DNA from: Sulfurimicrobium sp963779055 | Lineage (GTDB): Bacteria; Pseudomonadota; Gammaproteobacteria; Burkholderiales; Sulfuricellaceae | DNA: 64,000 nucleotides | Direction of reading: 5' to 3' | NCBI GenBank assembly: GCA_963779055.1 | Contig: CAVZWN010000004.1 | Coordinates: 682,001 to 746,000 of the forward strand | Shown: positions 53,884-63,362 of the stretch, one piece after another | Numbering within the stretch: the first letter of the stretch is position 1 | Layout of the letters: each line of letters opens with the position of its first letter | Program-made: the position numbers and the translations under genes | Notes under the pieces: model-generated | What the model was told of the DNA's origin: nothing | Databases searched by the model: none | Seen by the model: the letters and a program-made list of their open reading frames with translations, nothing else

Positions 53884-56724
53884 ATGTCCTTCATAAAAAT
53901 TCGCGGTGCCCGTACCCATAACCTGAAAAACATCAGCCTCGACATTCCGCGCAATCAGCTGGTGGTGATCACCGGGCTGTCGGGTTCGGGCAAATCCTCT
54001 CTTGCCTTCGACACCCTGTATGCCGAAGGACAGCGGCGCTATGTCGAATCTCTCTCCGCCTACGCGCGCCAGTTCCTGCAACTGATGGAAAAACCCGATG
54101 TCGATCTGATCGAAGGATTGTCACCGGCGATTTCCATCGAGCAGAAAGCCACCAGCCACAACCCGCGTTCCACGGTCGGCACAGTAACGGAAATCCACGA
54201 CTACCTGCGTCTGCTCTTTGCCCGTGTGGGCGATCCCCACTGCCCGGAGCACCACATCAAGCTGGAATCCCAGAGCGTCGCCCAGATGGTGGACCACGTA
54301 CTGGCTCTGCCGGAAGACACCAAACTCATGATCCTCTCGCCGCTGGTGGCTGGCCGCAAGGGTGAACAGGTCGAACTGTTCGACGAATTGCGTGCCCAGG
54401 GTTTCGTCAGGCTACGGGTGGACGGCGAAGTCTTTGAAATCGATCAGCCGCCCAAACTGGAAAAGAACAAGAAACACACCATTGAAGTGGTGGTAGACCG
54501 CATCAAGATCCGCCCCGACATGAAGCAGCGCCTGGCAGAATCGTTTGAAACCGCGTTGCGGCACTCCGACGGCCGCGCTCTGGCCGTTGAAATGGACAGT
54601 GGCAAGGAACATCTTTTTTCTGCCAAGTTCGCCTGCCCGGTATGCAGCTACTCGCTGGCAGAGCTGGAACCGCGTCTTTTTTCCTTCAACAACCCGATGG
54701 GCGCATGCCCCAAGTGTGACGGGCTGGGCCAGATCAACTTTTTCGATCCCAAACGGGTGGTTGCCTTCCCCCACATGTCTCTGGCGTCTGGCGCAGTCAA
54801 GGGCTGGGACCGGCGCAACCAGTTTTTCTTCCAGATGCTGCAAACGCTGGCCATGCATTACGGCTTCGATCTTGAACAGCCTTTTGAGGAACTTCCCCCA
54901 CGGGTTCAGGAAATCCTGCTCTACGGCAGCGGCACGGAAGAAGTTGGCTTCAAATACCTTGGTGAGCGCGGCGGCTTCCAGACCCGCAAACACCCCTTTG
55001 AAGGCATTCTGCGCAACCTGGAGCGGCGCTACCAGGAAACCGATTCCATCGCCGTGCGCGAGGAACTCGCGAAATACCTCAATCATCAGACCTGCCCGAG
55101 TTGCGAAGGCACGCGCCTGAGACTGGAGGCACGCCATGTCACGGTTGCCGGGCGTCCCATTTTTGAATTAAGCCACCTGCCGCTGAAGCAGGCGCTGGAA
55201 TTTTTTCTCGAAGTCGAACTGACCGGACAGAAACAGGCGATCGCAGAACGCATCATCAAGGAAATTGCCAGCCGCCTGCAGTTCCTCACCAATGTCGGAC
55301 TGGATTACCTTTCGCTCGACCGTTCGGCGGACACTCTGTCTGGCGGGGAAGCCCAGCGCATACGTCTGGCCAGCCAGATCGGCTCGGGCCTCACCGGCGT
55401 TATGTACGTCCTCGACGAACCCTCTATCGGCCTGCACCAGCGCGATAACGACCGCTTGCTCGCCACCCTGATCCGGTTGCGCGATCTCGGCAACAGCGTC
55501 ATCGTGGTAGAACACGACGAGGATGCCATACTGACGGCAGATTATGTGGTCGACATGGGGCCGGCAGCGGGCGAGCATGGCGGCGAAGTAGTCGCCGAAG
55601 GCACTCCCGCCGAAATAATGGCCAACCCCGCTTCACTCACCGGCCAGTATCTGAGCGGAAAGCGCCGAATTGAAGTGCCCTCACGACGGCATGAACCCGA
55701 CCCCGCACGCATTTTGCAACTCACGGGCGCATGCGGCAACAACCTGAAACAGGTCACACTCGACCTTCCTGTCGGCCTGCTGATTTCCATCACCGGCGTA
55801 TCCGGATCGGGGAAATCCACCCTGATCAACGACACACTTTACAATGCCGTCGCACGCCATCTCTACGGCAGCAATGCCGAGCCCGCCCCCTACTCCGAAC
55901 TGAATGGACTGGAATTTTTCGACAAGGTCATCAACGTCGATCAAAGTCCGATTGGCCGCACACCACGCTCCAACCCCGCCACCTATACCGGCCTGTTTAC
56001 TCCGATCCGTGATTTGTTTGCCGGCGTACCCCAGGCACGCGAGCGCGGCTATGGCCCGGGGCGGTTTTCATTCAACGTCAAGGGCGGACGCTGCGAAGCC
56101 TGCCAGGGAGATGGCGTCATCAAGGTTGAAATGCATTTCCTGCCGGATATTTATGTTCCCTGCGACGTCTGCCACGGGCACCGCTATAACCGCGAAACGC
56201 TGGAGATTCAGTACAAGGGAAAAAATATCCACGAAATTCTGCAGATGAATGTTGAACAGGCACGTGAGTTTTTCAGTGCTGTTCCGGTAGTAGCACGCAA
56301 ACTACAAACCCTGCTGGACGTTGGGCTGGGTTACATCACACTCGGACAAAGTGCGACCACCCTTTCCGGCGGCGAGGCTCAGCGCGTAAAACTGTCCCTG
56401 GAGCTATCCAAACGGGACACTGGAAGAACCCTGTATATCCTGGATGAACCGACAACCGGCCTGCATTTCCAGGATATTGAAATGCTGCTCAAGGTCCTGC
56501 ACCGGCTGCGCGAGCACGGCAATACCATCGTGGTCATCGAGCACAATCTGGATGTCGTCAAAACTACAGACTGGGTGGTCGACATGGGTCCCGAAGGCGG
56601 AAATGGTGGCGGACAGATCATCGCCGAGGGCACCCCGGAAGAGGTAGCCGCCAACAGCGCCAGTCACACTGGGGCCTACCTTGCAAAAACGCTACTTCAG
56701 GATGGCAAGCGCATCTTGAACTGA
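53884..56724 (+). CDS. uvrA: Excinuclease ABC subunit A
   Basis: About 946 residues with two ABC modules: GLSGSGKSSLAFDTLYAEGQ and GVSGSGKSTLINDTLY (Walker A), LSGGEAQRIRLASQIG and LSGGEAQRVKLSLELS (signatures), and zinc-binding CPVCSYSL/CPKCDG and CEACQGDG/CDVCHG sets. It recognises DNA damage in nucleotide excision repair. ATG 53884 is preferred over TTG 53878. The 3' end overlaps the convergent SAM hydrolase gene by 28 bp. Confidence 0.97.
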   Translation: MSFIKIRGARTHNLKNISLDIPRNQLVVITGLSGSGKSSLAFDTLYAEGQRRYVESLSAYARQFLQLMEKPDVDLIEGLSPAISIEQKATSHNPRSTVGTVTEIHDYLRLLFARVGDPHCPEHHIKLESQSVAQMVDHVLALPEDTKLMILSPLVAGRKGEQVELFDELRAQGFVRLRVDGEVFEIDQPPKLEKNKKHTIEVVVDRIKIRPDMKQRLAESFETALRHSDGRALAVEMDSGKEHLFSAKFACPVCSYSLAELEPRLFSFNNPMGACPKCDGLGQINFFDPKRVVAFPHMSLASGAVKGWDRRNQFFFQMLQTLAMHYGFDLEQPFEELPPRVQEILLYGSGTEEVGFKYLGERGGFQTRKHPFEGILRNLERRYQETDSIAVREELAKYLNHQTCPSCEGTRLRLEARHVTVAGRPIFELSHLPLKQALEFFLEVELTGQKQAIAERIIKEIASRLQFLTNVGLDYLSLDRSADTLSGGEAQRIRLASQIGSGLTGVMYVLDEPSIGLHQRDNDRLLATLIRLRDLGNSVIVVEHDEDAILTADYVVDMGPAAGEHGGEVVAEGTPAEIMANPASLTGQYLSGKRRIEVPSRRHEPDPARILQLTGACGNNLKQVTLDLPVGLLISITGVSGSGKSTLINDTLYNAVARHLYGSNAEPAPYSELNGLEFFDKVINVDQSPIGRTPRSNPATYTGLFTPIRDLFAGVPQARERGYGPGRFSFNVKGGRCEACQGDGVIKVEMHFLPDIYVPCDVCHGHRYNRETLEIQYKGKNIHEILQMNVEQAREFFSAVPVVARKLQTLLDVGLGYITLGQSATTLSGGEAQRVKLSLELSKRDTGRTLYILDEPTTGLHFQDIEMLLKVLHRLREHGNTIVVIEHNLDVVKTTDWVVDMGPEGGNGGGQIIAEGTPEEVAANSASHTGAYLAKTLLQDGKRILN

Positions 56725-57431
56725 TCGCCGACCCGCAGCCCCAGAAGCTGGGCCGCACTGGTGCCATTCAGTGCGAATTCAACCAGACCCAGGCTGTTTT
56801 CATACCAGAACAGATGTCCGGGCTTTACCTCAGAAAACACCCGGGCATGGCCGATCAGACGCGAACCCATCATGAAGACTGTGCCATGCGGAACTGGCTC
56901 TGCTCTCACACCGGTCATTGCATTTCCATAATGATCGACAAAAATCACCTCAAACAAATCGCCGCAATTCAGGGCAACCTGAAGCCCTGAAATCTCTGAT
57001 ACCTTGTCAGAAGGGAATGTGCCTCTCTCAAGCGCGGCACCCACAGGGGCAAAAAGATCGCGCCCATGAAATGAAACCGACAGGTTTTGCGGTCGCCAGT
57101 TAATGCGCCACAATTCAACTATGCCAGACCGCCCCGCGACGACCGAGAGCAAGCCATTATCGGGGCCGACATACCACTTCCCGTCTGCCCGCATGACCAC
57201 CGCATCGCGCGCAGAACCGACACCAGGATCGATGACGGCAATGCAGACACTACCGGAAGGAAAGCCGGATGACATTGACGCCAGCAGGTGGGCGCTTGCT
57301 TTAGCATTGAAATCCGGAGCGCAATGCAGCAAATCAACAATTTCAGCGCCTGGCGCATGAGACCAGATTGCCGCCCGCAGCAAGCCGCAATAGGGATCAC
57401 TAAGCCCATAATCCGTGAATAGAAAAATCAT
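56697..57431 (-). CDS. SAM hydroxide adenosyltransferase (DUF62 / S-adenosylmethionine hydrolase)
   Basis: A 244-residue protein with LFTDYGLSDPYCGLLRAAI at the N-terminus, VIDPGVGSARDAVVMRADG, YVGPDNGLLS and FHGRDLFAPVGAALERG, all landmarks of the DUF62 family that hydrolyses SAM to adenosine and methionine using a water activated by Asp/Arg/His. It is convergent with uvrA and divided from rplQ by a strong terminator. Confidence 0.9.
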   Translation of the reverse strand: MIFLFTDYGLSDPYCGLLRAAIWSHAPGAEIVDLLHCAPDFNAKASAHLLASMSSGFPSGSVCIAVIDPGVGSARDAVVMRADGKWYVGPDNGLLSVVAGRSGIVELWRINWRPQNLSVSFHGRDLFAPVGAALERGTFPSDKVSEISGLQVALNCGDLFEVIFVDHYGNAMTGVRAEPVPHGTVFMMGSRLIGHARVFSEVKPGHLFWYENSLGLVEFALNGTSAAQLLGLRVGDQFKMRLPS

Positions 57432-57466
57432 TTGTGCATTCTATCCAATTACAGTTTTTCATTCGT

Positions 57467-57508
57467 TAAAAATAAAAAAGCCGGATAAATCCGGCTTTTT
57501 TATTTTTA
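57467..57508. terminator. Strong rho-independent terminator of the alpha operon
   Basis: A perfect 20-bp stem (57467-57486 paired with 57489-57508, two-base loop) has a GCCGGAT/ATCCGGC core. A- and T-rich arms flank the core, giving a U-tract on the minus strand. It follows the rplQ stop by about 13 bases and shields the downstream SAM hydrolase gene. Confidence 0.95.
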
Positions 57509-57520
57509 AGCGCTTGCTGC

Positions 57521-57913
57521 TTAAGCGGCAGTTTCTTCAACCGCTACCGCATCTGCTGGGCGATCGACCAGTTCAACAATCGCCATTGGCGCATTGTCAC
57601 CCAGACGGAAGCCGCATTTCAGAATACGCAGATAGCCGCCATTACGGGACTGGAAACGTGGCCCCAGTTCATCAAATAACTTGACCACGATTTCGCGATC
57701 ACGCAGACGATCAAAAGCCAGGCGGCGATTAGCCAGCGAAGGCTTCTTGCCCAACGTGATCAGCGGCTCTGCAACACGGCGCAATTCCTTGGCCTTGGGC
57801 AGGGTGGTCTTGATGACTTCATGGCGCAACAGTGAGTTGGCCATATTACGCAGCATAGCCAGACGATGGCTAGTGGTGCGGTTCAGTTTGCGATTAGATA
57901 AACGGTGACGCAT
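57521..57913 (-). CDS. rplQ: Ribosomal protein L17
   Basis: A 130-residue L17 with MRHRLSNRKLNRTTSHRLAM, LLRHEVIKTTLPKAKELRRV and GYLRILKCGFRLGDNAPMAI. It is the last gene of the alpha operon. Confidence 0.98.
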   Translation of the reverse strand: MRHRLSNRKLNRTTSHRLAMLRNMANSLLRHEVIKTTLPKAKELRRVAEPLITLGKKPSLANRRLAFDRLRDREIVVKLFDELGPRFQSRNGGYLRILKCGFRLGDNAPMAIVELVDRPADAVAVEETAA

Positions 57914-57959
57914 AACAAATCCTTTTTTTAGAAGACACCTGAATCGGCAAAGCCGAAAA

Positions 57960-58943
57960 TCAGGCCTTTTCCAGACCGACAGGCGGCCAGTTTTCCAGTT
58001 TCATCCCTAACGTCAGGCCTTTTGAAGCCAGAACGTCCTTGATTTCATTCAGCGACTTACGTCCCAAGTTGGGCGTTTTCAACAGTTCGGTTTCAGAACG
58101 CTGAATCAGATCGCCGATATAGTAAATATTTTCAGCTTTGAGACAATTTGCAGAACGAACTGTCAATTCCAGATCATCCACAGGACGAAGCAGAATCGGG
58201 TCAACCTGCGGGCTACGCGGCGCTTCGACTTCAGCAGGCGTACCTTTCAGTTCTGCGAATACCGACAGTTGATCAACCAGGATACGGGCAGCAGAACGAA
58301 TCGCTTCCTCTGGGTCAATCACGCCATTGGTTTCAATTTCAACCACCAGTTTGTCAAGGTCGGTGCGTTGTTCTACACGTGCACTTTCAACTGCGTAACT
58401 CACACGACGAACCGGGCTGAAAGAAGCATCCAGCAGCATCGCACCTACCAGACGTTCGTCTTCTGAAACACGACGCGCACTGACGGGCTCATACCCACGC
58501 CCCTGCTCGATCTTGATCGTCATGTTCAGTTTGCCACCCTTAGTCAGATGCGCAATAACATGACCAGGATTGACGATTTCGACATCGTGTGACGCTTCAA
58601 TATCACCTGCAGTAACAGGACCTTCACCGCTCTTGGAAAGCGACAACGTCGTTTCACCACGGTTGTGCAGTTTAAGCGCGATACCCTTGAGATTCAGAAG
58701 AATATCAACCACATCTTCCTGAACGCCATCAAGGGATGAATATTCATGCACCACGCCATCAATCTGAACCTGGGTAATTGCGTAACCAGGCATGGACGAC
58801 AACAGGATGCGGCGTAATGCGTTACCCAGAGTATGACCATAGCCGCGTTCGAACGGCTCCATAGTCACCTTGGCACGCATCGGCGTTTGGCTCTGGACGT
58901 CTACTATCCGAGGCTTAAGAAACTCAGCGGCACTGCTTTGCAT
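57960..58943 (-). CDS. rpoA: RNA polymerase alpha subunit
   Basis: A 327-residue alpha subunit. The N-terminal dimerisation domain shows EPFERGYGHTLGNALRRILL and MPGYAITQVQIDGV. After the linker, the C-terminal domain has LELTVRSANCLKAENI and LLKTPNLGRKSLNEIKDVL, used for UP-element and activator contact. It sits between rpsD and rplQ in the normal alpha operon. Confidence 0.98.
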   Translation of the reverse strand: MQSSAAEFLKPRIVDVQSQTPMRAKVTMEPFERGYGHTLGNALRRILLSSMPGYAITQVQIDGVVHEYSSLDGVQEDVVDILLNLKGIALKLHNRGETTLSLSKSGEGPVTAGDIEASHDVEIVNPGHVIAHLTKGGKLNMTIKIEQGRGYEPVSARRVSEDERLVGAMLLDASFSPVRRVSYAVESARVEQRTDLDKLVVEIETNGVIDPEEAIRSAARILVDQLSVFAELKGTPAEVEAPRSPQVDPILLRPVDDLELTVRSANCLKAENIYYIGDLIQRSETELLKTPNLGRKSLNEIKDVLASKGLTLGMKLENWPPVGLEKA

Positions 58944-58978
58944 GGATCGTAATTCCTCTAAATGGGTTGCCTGCTCAA

Positions 58979-59609
58979 TTATTTCGAGTACAGCTCGACT
59001 ACGAGGTGCTCATTAATTGTAGCCGGCAGTTCGGAGCGCTGCGGCTTGGCCTTGAAGGTACCTTTGAGCGACTTGATGTCAACTTCGATCCACTCGGGGA
59101 AGGTGCGCTGCTCGGCGGCTTCAGCTGCGCCTTTGACGCGCAGGTGTGCTTTCGCACGCTCGGCCACTTCGACCACATCACCGGGCTTGACCTGGTATGA
59201 AGGAATATTGACACGGCGACCATTAACGAGAATGCCATTGTGGCGCACCACCTGGCGGGCTTCTGTACGTGAAGCACCAAAACCCATGCGGTAGGCAACG
59301 TTATCCAGACGACATTCCAGCAGCTGCAAGCAGGTTCTCACCCGTGATACCGCGAACACGATCAGCTTCCTGGTAATAACCGCGGAACTGTTTCTCGAGA
59401 ATGCCATAAATACGACGAAGCTTTTGCTTCTCGCGCAACTGCACGCCATAACCCGAAAGGCGAGTGTTTTGCTTCTGGCCATGCTGGCCGGGTGGATAAC
59501 TTCTTCTCTCAACCGAGCATTTGTCGGTAAAGCACTTCTCACCCTTCAGAAACAGTTTTTCACCCTCTCGGCGGCACTGACGGCACTTGGGATCAAGATT
59601 TCTAGCCAA
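58979..59609 (-). CDS. rpsD: Ribosomal protein S4, frameshifted by one base in this sequence
   Basis: S4 binds 16S rRNA early in 30S assembly and regulates the alpha operon. The N-terminal part carries a zinc-binding-type CRQCRREG and CFTDKC set; the C-terminal part has RLDNVAYRMGFGASRTEARQ and VNGRRVNIPSYQVKPGD. The two parts lie in different frames: at about 59328 one extra base turns the expected ENLLQLLECRLDN into a premature stop. Because S4 is essential and no second copy is visible here, this is most likely a sequence error. Confidence 0.95.
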
Positions 59610-59638
59610 AGTAATTCTCCTGCAAAATATTTGCCGTA

Positions 59639-60028
59639 TTAAATGCGCCGCTTCTTGGGCGGACGACAGCCGTTATGTGGAATCGGCGTCACATCAGTAA
59701 TACCGGTGATTTTGAAACCGACCGCATTGAGTGCGCGCACAGCGGATTCACGGCCAGGGCCTGGCCCCTTGATGCGCACCTCAAGATTCTTGACGCCATA
59801 TTCCTGCGCCGCCTTGCCTGCATGTTCTGCGGCAATCTGAGCGGCAAAGGGCGTGCTTTTACGCGAACCACGAAAACCACTACCACCAGAGGTAGCCCAC
59901 GAAAGAGCATTACCTTGGCGATCTGTAATCGTCACAATGGTATTGTTGAATGATGCGTGAACATGGGCGATACCTTCAGCCACATTCTTTTTTACCTTTT
60001 TGCGCACCCGAACATTTGCTTTAGCCAT
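59639..60028 (-). CDS. rpsK: Ribosomal protein S11
   Basis: A 129-residue S11 with GIAHVHASFNNTIVTITDRQ, GNALSWATSGGSGFRGSRKS and DVTPIPHNGCRPPKKRRI at the C-terminus. In the alpha operon after rpsM. Confidence 0.98.
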   Translation of the reverse strand: MAKANVRVRKKVKKNVAEGIAHVHASFNNTIVTITDRQGNALSWATSGGSGFRGSRKSTPFAAQIAAEHAGKAAQEYGVKNLEVRIKGPGPGRESAVRALNAVGFKITGITDVTPIPHNGCRPPKKRRI

Positions 60029-60058
60029 AATTTATCCTTTACTTATCCGCTGTCAGAA

Positions 60059-60415
60059 TTATTTGCGGATAGCTTTGCGCGGGCCCTTGCGGGTACGAGC
60101 ATTGGTACGTGTGCGCTGACCACGCACTGGCAGACCACGGCGATGGCGCAGACCACGATAGCACCCAAGATCCATAAGGCGCTTGATACTCATTGTGACT
60201 TCACGGCGCAGGTCGCCCTCGACGATAAACTTACCCACTTCGTCGCGCAACCGCTCAACGTCGCTATCGCTCAGATCTTTGATTTTGGTGGACGTATTCA
60301 CGCCAGCGGCTGCGCATATCACGCGCGACCGAGTACGACCGATGCCATAGATGGCAGTTAGCGCAATCTCGGTGTGTTGATGGTTCGGGATATTCACCCC
60401 AGCAATGCGGGCCAT
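60059..60415 (-). CDS. rpsM: Ribosomal protein S13
   Basis: A 118-residue S13 starting MARIAGVNIPNHQHTEIALT, with IYGIGRTRS and the basic C-terminal RGLPVRGQRTRTNARTRKGP. First gene of the alpha operon after rpmJ. Confidence 0.98.
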   Translation of the reverse strand: MARIAGVNIPNHQHTEIALTAIYGIGRTRSRVICAAAGVNTSTKIKDLSDSDVERLRDEVGKFIVEGDLRREVTMSIKRLMDLGCYRGLRHRRGLPVRGQRTRTNARTRKGPRKAIRK

Positions 60416-60482
60416 GCAGTCACTCCCAACAGCTAAATTAGAATGGAAAAACGAAGAATTTTATCAGTAAACAATACAACAA

Positions 60483-60596
60483 TCAACCTTGACGTTGCTT
60501 GTGTCTCGGGTCGTCACAAATCACGCGAAGAACACCCTGGCGGCGAACCATCTTGCATTTGCGGCATAATTTTTTAACAGAAGCACGAACTCTCAT
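60483..60596 (-). CDS. rpmJ: Ribosomal protein L36
   Basis: A 37-residue L36, MRVRASVKKLCRKCKMVRRQ at the start, with the CxxC-x(n)-C-x4-H zinc ribbon (CRKC, CDDPRH). Start ATG 60596 is the family start; the longer upstream frame overlaps the infA remnant. Confidence 0.97.
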   Translation of the reverse strand: MRVRASVKKLCRKCKMVRRQGVLRVICDDPRHKQRQG

Positions 60597-60639
60597 TTTG
60601 CATCTCCTTAGAACCAATATCTGTATAACAGACAGAATA

Positions 60640-60859
60640 TCACTTAGCGCGAAAAATAATCCGCGCCCTGAACAGAGCGTAGGGTGTAAGTTAAACGGTA
60701 ACCTTATCACCAGGTGACATCCGGATGTAATGCATACGCATTTTTCCAGATATATAACCAAACACTACGTGTTCAATTTCGTTGTTTGACACGGAAGGTT
60801 GCATTAGGAAGGTTTTCAAGTACCTCCCATTGCATCCCAATCGCATCTTCATTCGCCAT
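60640..60859 (-). pseudogene. infA: Decayed infA (translation initiation factor IF-1)
   Basis: Located exactly where infA sits in the spc operon. From ATG 60859, MANEDAIGMQWEVLENLPNA matches IF-1, but the frame breaks after TFRVK and resumes one base off as VVFGYISGKMRMHYIRMSPG. The segment DKVTV is followed by TAA where CAA (Gln) is expected, then LTPYALFRARIIFRAK. Substitutions at otherwise fixed positions (MQGE to MQWE, TPYDLTRAR to TPYALFRAR) plus frameshift and stop show genuine decay. A functional infA must exist elsewhere. Confidence 0.82.
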
Positions 60860-60882
60860 TCAAATAACTCGTTTAACGAAAA

Positions 60883-62202
60883 TCAACGAGGCAAAATGCC
60901 GCCACCTTTGAAATTGGCCTTCTTAAGCAAACTCTCATATTGATGTGACATCAGATAAGACTGAACCTGCGTCATAAAATCCATTGTCACAACCACAATA
61001 ATCAAGAGCGATGTTCCGCCAAAGTAGAAAGGCACGTTCCACTTCACAATCAAAAACTCAGGCAACAGGCAAACCAGCGTAATGTACAAAGCACCAGCCA
61101 GAGTCAAACGCGCCATAATGCGATCTATATATTTGGCTGTCTGATCACCGGGGCGAATTCCAGGAACAAACGCACCACTCTTTTTCAGGTTATCTGCCGT
61201 TTCCTTGGGGTTGAACACAAGGGCCGTATAGAAAAAGCAAAAGAAAATAATTGCTGCAGCATAAAACATGACATACAGAGGCTGGCCAGGAGAAAGCGTC
61301 GACCCAACATCCTTCAGCCAAGTCATGTTCTCGCTGCTACCAAACCAGCCAGCAAGCGTAGCCGGAAACAAAATAATACTGGAGGCGAAAATAGGAGGAA
61401 TCACGCCTGACATATTCAGCTTCAAAGGCAAATGCGAGCTTTGTCCACCAACGATCTGCCGGCCCACCTGGCGTTTGGCATAATTCACAAGAATCTTGCG
61501 TTGCCCACGTTCAACAAAAACAACAAAGCCGGTCACAGCTATAGCAGCAATAAACAGCATAATCACCAGAGGAATTGAAAATGCGCCCGTCCGGGTCAAT
61601 TCAAGTGTACCGCCAATTGCGTGCGGCAATCCGGCAACGATACCCGAAAAGATAATAATGGATATACCGTTACCTATTCCTCGTTCAGTAATTTGCTCGC
61701 CAACCCACATCAGGAAGAGCGTTCCGGTTACCAGCGTAATCACGGTCGTTATCCGGAACATCATGCTGGGGTCAATAACCAAGCCAGGCTGCGCTTCCAG
61801 CGCAATCGAAATGCCAATTCCCTGGAATAGCGCAAGCGCAACTGTTCCATAGCGCGTGTACTGGGTAATTTTTTTACGCCCCGCCTCGCCTTCCTTCTTC
61901 AGCTGTTCGAGCTGCGGAGAAACAACCGTCATCAACTGCATGATGATCGAGGCCGAAATGTACGGCATGATCCCCAGAGCAAATACCGTAAAGCGCTCAA
62001 GCGCCCCACCTGAGAACATGTTGAACATACCCAGAATACCGCCCTGCTGGGACTTGAACAGATCAGCAAGCACAGCCGGATCAATTCCGGGCACCGGGAT
62101 GTGTGCGCCAATGCGGTACACAATCAACGCACCCAGGACAAACAACAAGCGCTGCTTGAGATCCGAATACTTTCCAGCAGCTCCTACTCCAGGATTAGCC
62201 AA
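60883..62202 (-). CDS. secY: Preprotein translocase subunit SecY
   Basis: A 439-residue ten-helix translocon subunit with LGIMPYISASIIMQLMTVV, RGIGNGISIIIFSGI, GVIPPIFASSIILFPATLAG and a C-terminal MSHQYESLLKKANFKGGG. The start is TTG 62202 with GGAG ten bases upstream; it lies seven bases after the restored rplO stop. Confidence 0.97.
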   Translation of the reverse strand: MANPGVGAAGKYSDLKQRLLFVLGALIVYRIGAHIPVPGIDPAVLADLFKSQQGGILGMFNMFSGGALERFTVFALGIMPYISASIIMQLMTVVSPQLEQLKKEGEAGRKKITQYTRYGTVALALFQGIGISIALEAQPGLVIDPSMMFRITTVITLVTGTLFLMWVGEQITERGIGNGISIIIFSGIVAGLPHAIGGTLELTRTGAFSIPLVIMLFIAAIAVTGFVVFVERGQRKILVNYAKRQVGRQIVGGQSSHLPLKLNMSGVIPPIFASSIILFPATLAGWFGSSENMTWLKDVGSTLSPGQPLYVMFYAAAIIFFCFFYTALVFNPKETADNLKKSGAFVPGIRPGDQTAKYIDRIMARLTLAGALYITLVCLLPEFLIVKWNVPFYFGGTSLLIIVVVTMDFMTQVQSYLMSHQYESLLKKANFKGGGILPR

Positions 62203-62209
62203 GGGAGAA

Positions 62210-62651
62210 TTACTCCAAACCAGCTACGTTGCCGCCAGCTGCTTCGATTGCAGCTCTCGGCACCTTTGGTCACGAGAACACCCTGCAACTTCACAGCCTT
62301 CTCGACTTTTCCTGATAGAAATACCTTTGCACCTAGGCAGGAGCCGGGCACTATGCCTGCCTGCTTCAGAACCAGCAAATCAACTGTGTCCACAGGCAAA
62401 TTATTCAGCTCAAACAAGCGCACCTGAGCGACGTCACCCTTTGTCATAGATTTGAATCCGCGCTTAGGCAAGCGACGTTGAAGCGGCATCTGCCCACCCT
62501 CGAAGCCTACCTTGTGAAACCCACCAGCGCGAGACTTTTGTCCCTTGTGGCCACGGCCAGCTGTCTTACCTAGTCCACTTCCGATACCCCGACCTACGCG
62601 ACGCTTGGAATGTTTGCTACCAACAGCAGGTTTTAAAGTATTTAGTTGCAT
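62210..62651 (-). CDS. rplO: Ribosomal protein L15, frameshifted near the C-terminus in this sequence
   Basis: L15 with MQLNTLKPAVGSKHSKRRVG, GRGIGSGLGKTAGRGHKGQK and GGFHKVGFEGGQMPLQRRLP. At about 62260 one extra base changes the expected tail KGARAAIEAAGGNVAGLE (stop at 62210) into an unrelated extension that would run into secY. Removing it restores the family C-terminus and a short gap to secY. A sequence error is the simplest reading, as with rpsD. Confidence 0.95.
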
Positions 62652-62840
62652 TTATTCCTCGCACTTCAAGAGGTAATTAACTTTATTGATCATGCCACGA
62701 TTTTCAGGCGTATCAGCAACCTGGACGCTATGGTTCAAGTGACGAAGTCCAAGTCCGCGTACGCAAGCACGGTGCTTTTGAATCGTACCAATCGTGCTTT
62801 TGACCAAAGTTACTTTCAAGGTTTTAGCAGTATTCGACAT
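62652..62840 (-). CDS. rpmD: Ribosomal protein L30
   Basis: A 62-residue L30 with LKVTLVKSTIGTIQKHRACV and GLGLRHLNHSVQVADTPENR. Its stop is adjacent to the rplO start in the spc operon. Confidence 0.97.
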   Translation of the reverse strand: MSNTAKTLKVTLVKSTIGTIQKHRACVRGLGLRHLNHSVQVADTPENRGMINKVNYLLKCEE

Positions 62841-62843
62841 TTT

Positions 62844-63353
62844 TTATCCCAGAATCTCTTCCACAGACTTACCGCGCTTGGCAGCAATCTCAGATGGCGT
62901 ATTCATCGACGCGAGACCGTTAATGGTTGCACGAACCAAATTATATGGATTTGTTGAGCCAATGCATTTGGCAAGTACGTTATGCACGCCCATCACCTCA
63001 AAAATCGCGCGCATCGGGCCGCCAGCAATAATACCGGTACCTTCAGATGCCGGTTGCATATAAACCTTGGCAGCGCCATGCTGACCAATAACAGCGTGGT
63101 GCAGAGTGCCATTCTTAAGGTTTACTTTAACCAGATTCCGGCGAGCCTCATCCATGGCCTTCTGAACGGCGACCGGAACTTCCTTGGCCTTACCTTTTCC
63201 CATACCGATACCACCATCACCGTCACCAACAACAGTCAGTGCAGCAAAACCCATAATCCGGCCACCCTTTACAACCTTGGTGACACGGTTTACTGAGATC
63301 ATCTTTTCACGCAAGCCGTCGCCGCGATCTTCCATATCCATTTTTGCCATCAT
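62844..63353 (-). CDS. rpsE: Ribosomal protein S5
   Basis: A 169-residue S5 with EKMISVNRVTKVVKGGRIMG, FAALTVVGDGDGGIGMGKGK and GTGIIAGGPMRAIFEVMGV. Two adjacent ATGs (63353 and 63350) are possible starts. Confidence 0.98.
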   Translation of the reverse strand: MMAKMDMEDRGDGLREKMISVNRVTKVVKGGRIMGFAALTVVGDGDGGIGMGKGKAKEVPVAVQKAMDEARRNLVKVNLKNGTLHHAVIGQHGAAKVYMQPASEGTGIIAGGPMRAIFEVMGVHNVLAKCIGSTNPYNLVRATINGLASMNTPSEIAAKRGKSVEEILG

Positions 63354-63362
63354 CGTCCCCGC

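Noticed and set aside
53821..54081. N-terminal extension of the MFS transporter into uvrA
   Set aside because: The extension is antisense to the UvrA P-loop region and family members start near ATG 53820.
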